From assembly GCF_000067165.1 (NCBI RefSeq), contig NC_010162.1, positions 4,174,501 through 4,238,500 on the forward strand: a stretch of 64,000 nucleotides of DNA, read 5' to 3'. Made by a program: the position numbers and the translations under genes. This DNA comes from Sorangium cellulosum So ce56 (lineage in GTDB: Bacteria; Myxococcota_A; Polyangia; Polyangiales; Polyangiaceae). Below, piece by piece: positions 37,289 through 44,102 of this stretch. The notes beneath the pieces are model-generated. The model worked only from the letters and a program-made list of their open reading frames with translations. It was not told where the DNA came from and ran no database searches. Position 1 is the first letter of the stretch. The number at the start of each line of letters is the position of its first letter.

Positions 37289-38992
37289 ATGCGCAAGCTA
37301 TGGGCGGCTACGGTGATGGCGGCGGCGGCGCTGACTTCAGCGCCACGACCCGCTGAGGCGTGCGGCGGATTCTTTTGCGGACGACAGCCGGTGGACCAGA
37401 CCGCGGAGCGGATCCTGTTCGCGACGAACCAGGATGGCTCGGTCACGATGGTGACGCAGATCCAGTATGCGGGCGCGGCGCCGGACTTCGCGTGGGTGGT
37501 TCCGCTGGCCGAGGTGCCGGCGGTGGAGAGCCTCGCCGTGTTCCCGCAGCTCGCGCTCACCGCCCTCGATACAGCGACGGGCCCGCAGTTCCAGTGGCCC
37601 AACGACCCGAGCTGCTACTCCTCCTTCCCCCAATTCGGGGGGAGCGGGCCCACCGCGGGCGGCACCGACGACGGCGACGTCACGGTGCACATCCGGGAAG
37701 AGGTCGGGCCGTACGACGTGGCCGTTGTCGAGTCGACCGATCCCACGGCGCTCGTCGGCTGGCTTCGCGACAACAACTTCCGCGTCAACGACGCGATGGT
37801 GCCGTACATTCGCATCTATACGAGCGAGGGGATGAAGTTCCTCGCGCTGCGGCTCCAGCCGGACGCTGCGGTCACCGACATCCAGCCGTTCCGCTTCACG
37901 CTTCCGTCGGGGTCGCCGTCGATCCCGATCCGGCTGACGGCGATCGCGGCCGAGCCGGAGATGGGCATCACCGTGATGATCCTCGGCGACCGGCGTTATG
38001 GGCCGGCCAACTGGCCGGACGTCGAGATCGACGACAACCAGATCGTCTGGAGCGCGAACCAGTGGCCGCTGCAGACGAACTGGACGGCGCTCGTCGCGCG
38101 CGGCGTCGACGAGGCCGGCGGTCGAGGCTTCGTCACGGAGATGAGCGGACCCACGACGAGCATCGCCGAGCAGGTCCGCAACACGATGACGTCGGACGAG
38201 GATCAGCTGGCCGCGCGCGACGCGCTGCTGCCGCTGCTGGAGGGCAACGCGACCATCACACGGCTCTATACGCGCCTGTCGCCCGAGGAGATGACCGTCG
38301 ATCCGATCTTCCGGCGCACCGACGGTCCCGTGGTGTCGAACACCCGCCTGCTCCAGCGCTACGTCGAGGACCGCGACCTGTGCGTGGGCGCGCCGGGCGC
38401 CGAGGCCGCCGGCGCCGCGTCGCCGTGCGATTTCGCGGCGTGCGGCGCAGGCGGCCTGTGCCGCGTCGTCGAGGGCGCGGACGGCGCCCAGCCCGTCGCC
38501 GCCTGCGCGTGCGTGCCCGGGACGACCGCGCGCACCACGCTCGATCCGTCGGGTCGGCCGACGGTGACCTGCCAGGACCTCCGCATGTCGTTCCTCAACC
38601 CGGGTGACCGGGCGCTCCCTGACGCGCCGCCGCTCGCGGATCCTTGCGCGACGTTCGATTGCGGCGCGAACGGCGAGTGCGTGCCCATGAACATGACGCC
38701 GACCTGCCGCTGTTCGACCGGTTATGTGGCGGTAGGCACGATGGCCGCCGACGGCAGCCGCACGACGACCTGCGTGCTTCCCGACGAGCCCGTCCCCGCG
38801 TCCTTCTACGACAGGCGCGTCCCGCAGCTGCCCGATTCGCTGCCGGGCGGCCGACCGGTCGACGTGCCGCCGCCCGCCGTCGCGGCCGCCTCTGGAGGCT
38901 GCAACGCCGGCGGCCACGCTGGCAGCGCCGTCGGTCTCAGCGGCGTGCTGCTCGGGCTGCTGGTGGCCGCGCGCCGCCGCCGGCGCTCGTAG
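37289..38992 (+). CDS. DUF2330 surface protein with EGF-like motifs and MYXO-CTERM tail
   Basis: A 567-residue protein preceded by GAGGAGGG. The signal peptide ends near RPAEA and is followed by CGGFFCGRQPVDQTAERILF, the DUF2330 opening. Further family blocks are MVTQIQYAGAAPDFAWVVPL and KFLALRLQPDAAVTDI. Two EGF-like cysteine clusters follow (PCDFAACGAGGLCRVVEG and PCATFDCGANGECVPMNM). The C-terminus is a MYXO-CTERM-type sorting tail: GGCNAGGHAGSAVG, a hydrophobic helix, then RRRRRS. Known proteins with this tail are processed and displayed on the cell surface. The next gene begins 11 nt after the stop. Confidence 0.9.
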   Translation: MRKLWAATVMAAAALTSAPRPAEACGGFFCGRQPVDQTAERILFATNQDGSVTMVTQIQYAGAAPDFAWVVPLAEVPAVESLAVFPQLALTALDTATGPQFQWPNDPSCYSSFPQFGGSGPTAGGTDDGDVTVHIREEVGPYDVAVVESTDPTALVGWLRDNNFRVNDAMVPYIRIYTSEGMKFLALRLQPDAAVTDIQPFRFTLPSGSPSIPIRLTAIAAEPEMGITVMILGDRRYGPANWPDVEIDDNQIVWSANQWPLQTNWTALVARGVDEAGGRGFVTEMSGPTTSIAEQVRNTMTSDEDQLAARDALLPLLEGNATITRLYTRLSPEEMTVDPIFRRTDGPVVSNTRLLQRYVEDRDLCVGAPGAEAAGAASPCDFAACGAGGLCRVVEGADGAQPVAACACVPGTTARTTLDPSGRPTVTCQDLRMSFLNPGDRALPDAPPLADPCATFDCGANGECVPMNMTPTCRCSTGYVAVGTMAADGSRTTTCVLPDEPVPASFYDRRVPQLPDSLPGGRPVDVPPPAVAAASGGCNAGGHAGSAVGLSGVLLGLLVAARRRRRS

Positions 38993-39003
38993 GAGTCCAC
39001 GCC

Positions 39004-39492
39004 GTGACCAGCTCGACCTCCGCCGCCGGTTTCGCCGTGCTCCTCGCGTTCGCTCCTGGCTGCGCCGGCGGGGACGAGCCGCCGGCGCAGGGCATCGCCG
39101 AGCTCGGCACCGGCGAGTGGCAGTTCGAGCCGCTGGTCGACGGCCAGGAGGTCGAGCTCGCCCACGGCGCGCAGGGCGGCTGGCACGTGTGGACAAGCGT
39201 CAGGACGCTCGGCCTGGAGCCCGAGGGCGTAGAGCTCGAGGTCACGACGACCGTGATCGGCGATCCATCCTCGGCGACGACCAGCCGGGGGAGGATCGCG
39301 CTCGAGGAGCTCGAGGACGGCCGGTGCGAGTTCATCGGATGGCCGGCCGTGCTCCGCGAGCCAGCTTGTGCCATCGGTCAAACGCTCCGGATCAGGGGGG
39401 TGGTGACCGACGCGCGAGGCACGGTTGCGACCGGCGAGCGGCTGGTGCGCCCCCGATGGGACAGCGACGAGGCCTGTGCTGGGCGGCCGTAG
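39004..39492 (+). CDS. Small secreted lipoprotein, unknown
   Basis: A 162-residue protein starting with GTG at 39004, with TAGGAG upstream. The signal peptide ends in the lipobox LAFAPGC. The mature part of about 140 residues is beta-rich, with alternating hydrophobics in VELEVTTTVIGDPS and TLRIRGVVTDARGTVATG. It resembles an Ig-like or carboxypeptidase-regulatory-type fold, but I cannot place it. It is encoded 11 nt downstream of the DUF2330 gene, so the two are likely cotranscribed and coexported. Confidence 0.7.
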   Translation: MTSSTSAAGFAVLLAFAPGCAGGDEPPAQGIAELGTGEWQFEPLVDGQEVELAHGAQGGWHVWTSVRTLGLEPEGVELEVTTTVIGDPSSATTSRGRIALEELEDGRCEFIGWPAVLREPACAIGQTLRIRGVVTDARGTVATGERLVRPRWDSDEACAGRP

Positions 39493-39534
39493 GGCCCGAA
39501 ATCCACATCGCCAGTCGGGTCCAGCAGCTCTGTG

Positions 39535-40347
39535 TCAGAGCGAGTGAACGATCCAGACGGCTGGCTCTTCATAACGTCCGCGCCGACCCTGGACGTACAC
39601 GGGGGCAAGGCCGCCGGGGATCTCGAAAGACCGCTCGGAAGGCAGGATAGGCCTGCCGAGCCAGACCTCCCAGAAATCGAGCTCCAGGTCGACCACGAGG
39701 GCGCAACGGGGAGTCCCGGCGATCCGGCCCCCAATGCGGACATGCGTTCGGACCCACGGGTCGGCGGGCAAGCCGTCCTCGCGGGCGCGATCGAGGAACT
39801 CCTCGATGTCGATGCCTGGGCAGGATGCCTTGGACGGGGGGCGCACCGGGGCGAGCACGCCGGAGAGGCCCGATCGCCTCGCCAGCGCCTTGAAGCCGGC
39901 GAGCACGAGCGCGCTCACGCCCTGGCCGCGGAACAGCGGCGACACCGAGGCGGTGAAGGCGCCCAGGTGCGTTGGCGGGTCGCCGTCGCGGACCGCCTTC
40001 GCGCGGAGGACCTGCCACTTCCAGCCGCTGTCGGGCAGCGCCGCCAGATCGTCGCTCGACACGGCGATCGGCGCGGCGTTGCCGACCGCGGCCAGGCGCC
40101 CCGTCGCCCTCTCGACGAGGCCGAACGTGAACGCGGGGGTCTCCCGGATGATCTCCAGATAGGCGTCCTCGACGTCGTTGGAGTAGATGAACGGCGTCGC
40201 GGCCCATGCCTGCGCGACGACGACATCCATCAGGGCACCTAGATCCGGGCGCTCTGCGCGCGTGAACCTGTCGAAGCGGTCGCTCACCGCGGCGCCGCCG
40301 TCGAGGAGCTGCACGTAGGTGTCGGAGAGAAGAAAGCCGCCGCTCAT
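39535..40347 (-). CDS. GNAT-family N-acetyltransferase-like protein
   Basis: A 270-residue protein. The middle third has the GNAT acceptor-side and acetyl-CoA regions: FTFGLVERATGRLAAVGNAA, then FTASVSPLFRGQGVSALVLA. The latter contains the R/Q-x-x-G-x-G/A pyrophosphate-binding loop (RGQGVS). The C-terminal 90 residues are an extension not typical of the smallest family members. It starts inside the end of the gene at 40344-40859 and overlaps it by 4 nt. A long-chain acyl or acetyl donor is possible; the acceptor is unknown. Confidence 0.75.
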   Translation of the reverse strand: MSGGFLLSDTYVQLLDGGAAVSDRFDRFTRAERPDLGALMDVVVAQAWAATPFIYSNDVEDAYLEIIRETPAFTFGLVERATGRLAAVGNAAPIAVSSDDLAALPDSGWKWQVLRAKAVRDGDPPTHLGAFTASVSPLFRGQGVSALVLAGFKALARRSGLSGVLAPVRPPSKASCPGIDIEEFLDRAREDGLPADPWVRTHVRIGGRIAGTPRCALVVDLELDFWEVWLGRPILPSERSFEIPGGLAPVYVQGRRGRYEEPAVWIVHSL

Positions 40348-40859
40348 TTCACGCAGGTGCGCTTGTCCTGGTAATCACAGCTCGGCACACCGGCATTCAC
40401 CACCGTCTCGGTGAAGCCAGGGTAGCAGATCGGGTCGCACGTCGCGTAGGTCCCGCTCGGGTACGGCACCGCGCCGCACGAGATCCGGTCGTAGATCCCG
40501 GCGCAGTAGCTCGGCCCGCTCTGAGAGCCGCTCACGTACCAGCCGGGCGGACAGGCGACGGAGGCGCCGCAATGCGCGAAGGACGCCCGCGTGGCCCAGG
40601 GGATGAGCTCGCAGCGGTAGGCTTCGCCGTTCGCGCAGCCGAGCGCGCTGCCCTGGCTCAGCGACACGGAGTGCGTGGTTTCGCCGCTGGCGCACGCCGC
40701 GCACTGCCACCCGGTCAGCGCTTGCGCCTCCGACGCGATCGGCTCGGCCAGCACTGCGTCGTCCCCCTCGGCCGTGCCGAAACAGCCGGCGGCTCCCGTC
40801 AGGGCCACGACCAGCCCGAGCCCTGACACCCCCATCGACCAGCGCGAGAAGCTCTCCAT
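40344..40859 (-). CDS. Small Cys-rich secreted lipoprotein
   Basis: A 171-residue protein starting at 40859 after GGAGGA. The signal peptide ends in the lipobox LTGAAGC. An acidic stretch follows and ends in AEPIASEAQALTG. The mature part has eleven or more cysteines in patterns such as WQCAACASGE, FAHCGASVACPPGWY and ATCDPICYPGF. They are probably all disulfide-bonded. I recognise no family, though the spacing resembles small secreted adhesins or toxins. It is translationally coupled to the GNAT gene downstream (overlap 40344-40347). Confidence 0.7.
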   Translation of the reverse strand: MESFSRWSMGVSGLGLVVALTGAAGCFGTAEGDDAVLAEPIASEAQALTGWQCAACASGETTHSVSLSQGSALGCANGEAYRCELIPWATRASFAHCGASVACPPGWYVSGSQSGPSYCAGIYDRISCGAVPYPSGTYATCDPICYPGFTETVVNAGVPSCDYQDKRTCVK

Positions 40860-41083
40860 GCTCGTCCTCCGACGCGATCTCCCGCCACCAACGACGTGAT
40901 CCATGGAGAGGACACCGCAAGAGCGCAAGGGACGCAAGGGAAAGCGATCTCCACCTGCTGGATGCGCGCCGGGGAGCTCGCGAGATGTCGCTGCGCGTGG
41001 CCCTTCGGCGACACCTTCCCTGACACGCAGGGAGCTCGCCCGACTGGACCTCGAGCCGGCGCTCGGTGTTCGGCGCGGCTTCG

Positions 41084-41815
41084 TCAGCTGACGGGGTGCA
41101 GGAACGACCGCACGACCTCGCGCGCTTCGCTGATGGCGTCGGTGCGCGAGAAGGTGACCCACGGCGCCGTTGCCACGTACTTCTTCCACTTGTGACGGCT
41201 GCTGCGGCCAGACCCCCAATCCTCGGCCGTGAAGAAGGCGTCGAGCGCGCTGAGGCTCATCTCGCGGCTGGCGAAGGCGCTCTCGATGCAACGCTTGGTG
41301 GCCACGGGATCGAGCGTGCAGTGCCGAGCCAAGAGCACCAGATCGATGAGCGTCTTCGGGTGCCAGCGACCACGCGGACCGAGCTCCACCAGCGAGTGAA
41401 CCTTCCAGGCGAACATCACCTCGGGTGCGACGGCCGGCAGCGTGAGACCTTCTAGCTCGAAAGGGCGCGGAGCGACGCCGAGCACCTCGCCCCAACCGAA
41501 GTCGACCTGTAGCTTTCGTTCACCGCGTGAAAGCTCGAGCCGCAGGCCAGGACAGGGCGTCTCGAGCCAGATGCCCCACGCTTTGACGCAGAGGTCAGCG
41601 ACGACGCCTTCCGCCGGCAGCTCGCTCGAACCCAGGAGCTGATTCACGACGCGCGTGGCGCGATCGAGGCTCCAGTCGCCCATGAGGACGAAGTCGAGAT
41701 CCGCCGCGACGCGCCCGGGGACCCAGCTCGCCGTGAGCTGGCTGCCTCGCAGCACGGCGTCGGCGCCGAATTCGGTGTGTGGCATGAGCTCGAGCCACGA
41801 ACGGATCAGGCTCAT
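41084..41815 (-). CDS. AbiEii/AbiGii-type nucleotidyltransferase-like protein
   Basis: A 243-residue protein starting with the ATG at 41815 inside the 4-nt overlap with the upstream gene. Residues 20-45 carry the polymerase-beta-type pattern AVLRGSQLTASWVPGRVAAD with a GS motif (24-25) and the metal-binding pair D39-x-D41. The second signature is MFAWKVHSLVELGPRGRWHP then KTLIDLVLLAR near residues 140-165, as in AbiEii/MNT-like proteins. In type IV toxin-antitoxin systems such enzymes modify tRNA 3' ends, but no AbiEi antitoxin is adjacent. The last of four coupled genes, it is best read as a dedicated nucleotidyltransferase of that operon. Confidence 0.85.
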   Translation of the reverse strand: MSLIRSWLELMPHTEFGADAVLRGSQLTASWVPGRVAADLDFVLMGDWSLDRATRVVNQLLGSSELPAEGVVADLCVKAWGIWLETPCPGLRLELSRGERKLQVDFGWGEVLGVAPRPFELEGLTLPAVAPEVMFAWKVHSLVELGPRGRWHPKTLIDLVLLARHCTLDPVATKRCIESAFASREMSLSALDAFFTAEDWGSGRSSRHKWKKYVATAPWVTFSRTDAISEAREVVRSFLHPVS

Positions 41816-42954
41816 GCCATCCACCCCGTGTCCACATCGAGCGCCGAATCATAGACGGTGTACTCACGCGCACGATTGCGCAGAGGTAGACCGAGCCGCG
41901 CCGCGAGCGCCAGCACCTGATCGAAGCGCGCGTCGGCCGAAGCCTGCCCCAGGCCCCACGAGCGCAGCGTGACGAAGCGGAGCTCGACGCCGTCCGCGCG
42001 CGGCGCGCCGCGCGACAGGTAGGCCCCCAGCTCGGCAAACGCGCGCGACACCTCGGCCTCGCTGTCAGGCGAAGGCAGCACGACCTTGGCGTGGTGCTCG
42101 AAATAGTTGGTGCGCGGCGCCCGCGCGGCCACATCGTCCGTGAGCGGCAGATCGCGATGCGGGCCGACGGCCTCCACCTTGGTGCGGATGACCTCGAAGC
42201 CAGCTTGCGCGAGATCGCGAGCCAGCTGATGTACGACCAGCAGGACCTCCTGCAGCGAGCCGCGGTGGTGTGCTCCCGTCATCGGCTGACGCGGCGTCCG
42301 GCCGCGCGGCAGCGAGATAAGCAGCGCCCTCACGCCGAGCGCGTCGCAGGTCTTGGCGAACGCGGCTTCGTCGCAGGCGGCGACGGTCACGTGAGACTCG
42401 AACACGCCTTCGAAGCCCGTGCCACGCAGCTCGGCGGCGAGCTCGAGAAAAGGCAAGAGCCGCATATTGACGACATATTTCGAGCTCCGGAGCTCGGCCA
42501 ACGTGCGCTCGAAGCCGTCCGGGATCCACACAGGGTCCCAGCCGTAGCCCTGCTCGCCGCGCGGTTCCTTCGCGACGCTCCCGGAGTTTTCACCTGCGAA
42601 GAGCTTCACGCTGCGTCCGTCCGCCGTGTACGCCACCACCACGCGGGTCACGCCGCGCAGCCCCCCGAAGCGAGCGGTGAAAGCGGCGGGCCCGAGCTCT
42701 TGCAGCAGCTGCTTCACCTGCGCCCCCGCGAAGGCCTCGCTCGACTCCAGGTACATGCCCGTATTTTCGATGAAGCAGGGTGTCTCGAGCTGCCTGAAGG
42801 CGTCGAGCACGCGCGCCGTGGCGATCTCTTCGAGCTTCTCGGAGTCGCCTTTGGCGAGCGTGATGCGCGCGCGTTCGACGTGCAGCCCCGACAGCAGGCG
42901 CTTGGCCTCGTCGTGCCGCCAGCCGTTACCTGTGACGAAGGTGACCGTCTTCAT
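41812..42954 (-). CDS. Ham1/ITPase-like domain fused to an unknown C-terminal domain
   Basis: A 380-residue protein. Residues 1-185 have the Ham1/RdgB-type layout: FVTGNGWRHDEAKRLL at 6-21, then CFIENTGMYLE at 60-70, GEQGYGWDPVWIPDG at about 132-146 and ELRSSKYVVNMR at about 153-164. In the usual family the middle block is EDTGL or DDSGL. Here the second acid is N64 instead of Asp, so canonical hydrolysis may be lost or altered. Residues 185-380 form a separate domain with FESHVTVAACDEAAF, MTGAHHRGSLQEVL, NYFEHHAKVVLP and REYTVYDSALDVDTGW; I do not know its function. It overlaps both neighbours by 4 nt. Confidence 0.85.
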   Translation of the reverse strand: MKTVTFVTGNGWRHDEAKRLLSGLHVERARITLAKGDSEKLEEIATARVLDAFRQLETPCFIENTGMYLESSEAFAGAQVKQLLQELGPAAFTARFGGLRGVTRVVVAYTADGRSVKLFAGENSGSVAKEPRGEQGYGWDPVWIPDGFERTLAELRSSKYVVNMRLLPFLELAAELRGTGFEGVFESHVTVAACDEAAFAKTCDALGVRALLISLPRGRTPRQPMTGAHHRGSLQEVLLVVHQLARDLAQAGFEVIRTKVEAVGPHRDLPLTDDVAARAPRTNYFEHHAKVVLPSPDSEAEVSRAFAELGAYLSRGAPRADGVELRFVTLRSWGLGQASADARFDQVLALAARLGLPLRNRAREYTVYDSALDVDTGWMA

Positions 42955-43418
42955 GGCTTCCAGTTCCAGACCGCTTCATGCCCTGAATTCTCGGGGAGGA
43001 GCGCACCGTCGATCTTGTCACCGCGCACGTATTTCGCCATGCCGACGACGCGCCCGGCGCGCTCGACCCGCCAGACAGCGCCTTCCGGCGGCTCGATGGC
43101 GCCGTGGCCGCCTCTGCCCAGCCGTTCGAGCATGGCCGAGATGCCGAGCGCGCCACCTCGATGCAAGAGCGCCGGACGAGGAAATGCGCCTCGCAACCGA
43201 GCGTCGAGCTCGTCGAACGTCCATTGTCGGCCCTCATGAAAGGCGTCGAAGACCACGAATGGCTCGTGGCGGAGCTCGTAACGGGTCGAATGCGCAAGCG
43301 CGAGCCATTCGCCGACGAGCCACCCACCGGGAGGGAGCAGCTCGCGAAACGAGGTCGCGCGCTGCTCGACCCAGGCCGCGAACATCTGGCGCCCGGGGTT
43401 CTCGGAGCGGGCGTTCAA
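42951..43418 (-). CDS. RNA-ligase-like protein lacking motif I
   Basis: A 155-residue protein. I start it at TTG 43418, inside a TTGA overlap with the upstream stop; the nearest ATG is 43385. It carries the later ligase motifs in order: LVGEWLALAHSTRY (residues 34-47), FVVFDAF (54-60, motif III), EGAVWRVE (112-119, motif IV) and GMAKYVRGDK (126-135, motif V). The usual motif I with the adenylated lysine (EKxDG) should lie about 60 residues before residue 1, but that DNA encodes the DUF99 protein in another frame. So it is either a truncated ligase or a non-catalytic partner. Known full-length homologues are RNA repair enzymes. Confidence 0.7.
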   Translation of the reverse strand: MNARSENPGRQMFAAWVEQRATSFRELLPPGGWLVGEWLALAHSTRYELRHEPFVVFDAFHEGRQWTFDELDARLRGAFPRPALLHRGGALGISAMLERLGRGGHGAIEPPEGAVWRVERAGRVVGMAKYVRGDKIDGALLPENSGHEAVWNWKP

Positions 43419-43978
43419 GCTCGACCACGGCTCACTCCACGCGTCGTCCCTCCCGCGATGATGTGCGCGAGGCGCAGCGGCTCGGGGATGGCGCCGTGCA
43501 ACGTGGTCCGTTCGATGAGCTCGCGCCCCTCCTCGAGCGACAAGCCGGCGCGGTGCACCCACAGGCCAGCGCAAGGCTCGATCGGTCCGGCTCGCTCGAT
43601 CACGCTCCGCTTCTCGCGCGCGCTCTTCACCTGTTCGAGCGCTGCGAGGAATTTCTGCATCTTTGGCCGCTTGCGCATCACGACCATCACCGGCACCCCG
43701 AGCTCCTCCGCCAGGGCGTTGATGTCGACGACATTGAACCCCGCCACCGTGATGCCCTGCATCAGCACGCCGCGCACGTGGACCAACTCGTTCTCTTTCA
43801 CGAGCTCTGCCATCACCCCGGTGGCGTCGCTGCCATCTTGCTCGACGTGCCCGCGCACCACGATGTCGAGCCGCGTCCCCGAACAAACCGTCCCCACGAG
43901 CGCTACCTTCCCACCCATCCCCCGCTCGAACGGCGCATCGTCGAACCCAATCACATTTGAAATTCGTCGGATGCGCAT
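43415..43978 (-). CDS. DUF99 (Endonuclease dU-like) protein
   Basis: A 187-residue protein starting at the ATG at 43978. Hallmarks in order are ISNVIGFDDAPFERG (7-20), ALVGTVCSGTRLDIVVRG, VEQDGSDAT (45-53), and VLMQGITVAGFNVVDINAL near 71-89. Pfam now labels this family Endonuclease dU, and it shares the RNase H-like fold of endonuclease V, to my knowledge. A complete member, about the usual length. It is the first gene of a four-gene unit with overlaps of 4 nt at each junction. A possible promoter lies upstream at 43999-44025. Confidence 0.85.
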   Translation of the reverse strand: MRIRRISNVIGFDDAPFERGMGGKVALVGTVCSGTRLDIVVRGHVEQDGSDATGVMAELVKENELVHVRGVLMQGITVAGFNVVDINALAEELGVPVMVVMRKRPKMQKFLAALEQVKSAREKRSVIERAGPIEPCAGLWVHRAGLSLEEGRELIERTTLHGAIPEPLRLAHIIAGGTTRGVSRGRA

Positions 43979-43998
43979 GACTCGGCGTTGGAGCGCTT

Positions 43999-44025
43999 AC
44001 TTTAACCAAATGGTGTCACGGTCAA
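43999..44025 (-). promoter_or_regulatory. Candidate promoter for the DUF99-ligase-Ham1-NTase operon
   Basis: On the minus strand, TTGACC (44020-44025) resembles a -35 box. The AT-rich GGTTAAAGTAAG lies 15-16 nt further on, with TAAAGT (43999-44004) as the likely -10. The first codon of the DUF99 gene is about 20 nt downstream. The preceding sensor-kinase gene ends at 44103 on the same strand, so readthrough is also possible. Confidence 0.4.
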
Positions 44026-44102
44026 CAGCCCGCGAAGGAGAGCCTGCTCAAAGCCATTCCTGTGTGTTGGTAATTTTTCATTTGGGCGGCGCGAAGCGCG
44101 CT

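Noticed and set aside
41084..43978. Four-gene unit considered as a classical AbiE toxin-antitoxin locus
   Set aside because: The AbiEi antitoxin is absent, and the other three genes belong to nuclease-, ligase- and Ham1-like families.
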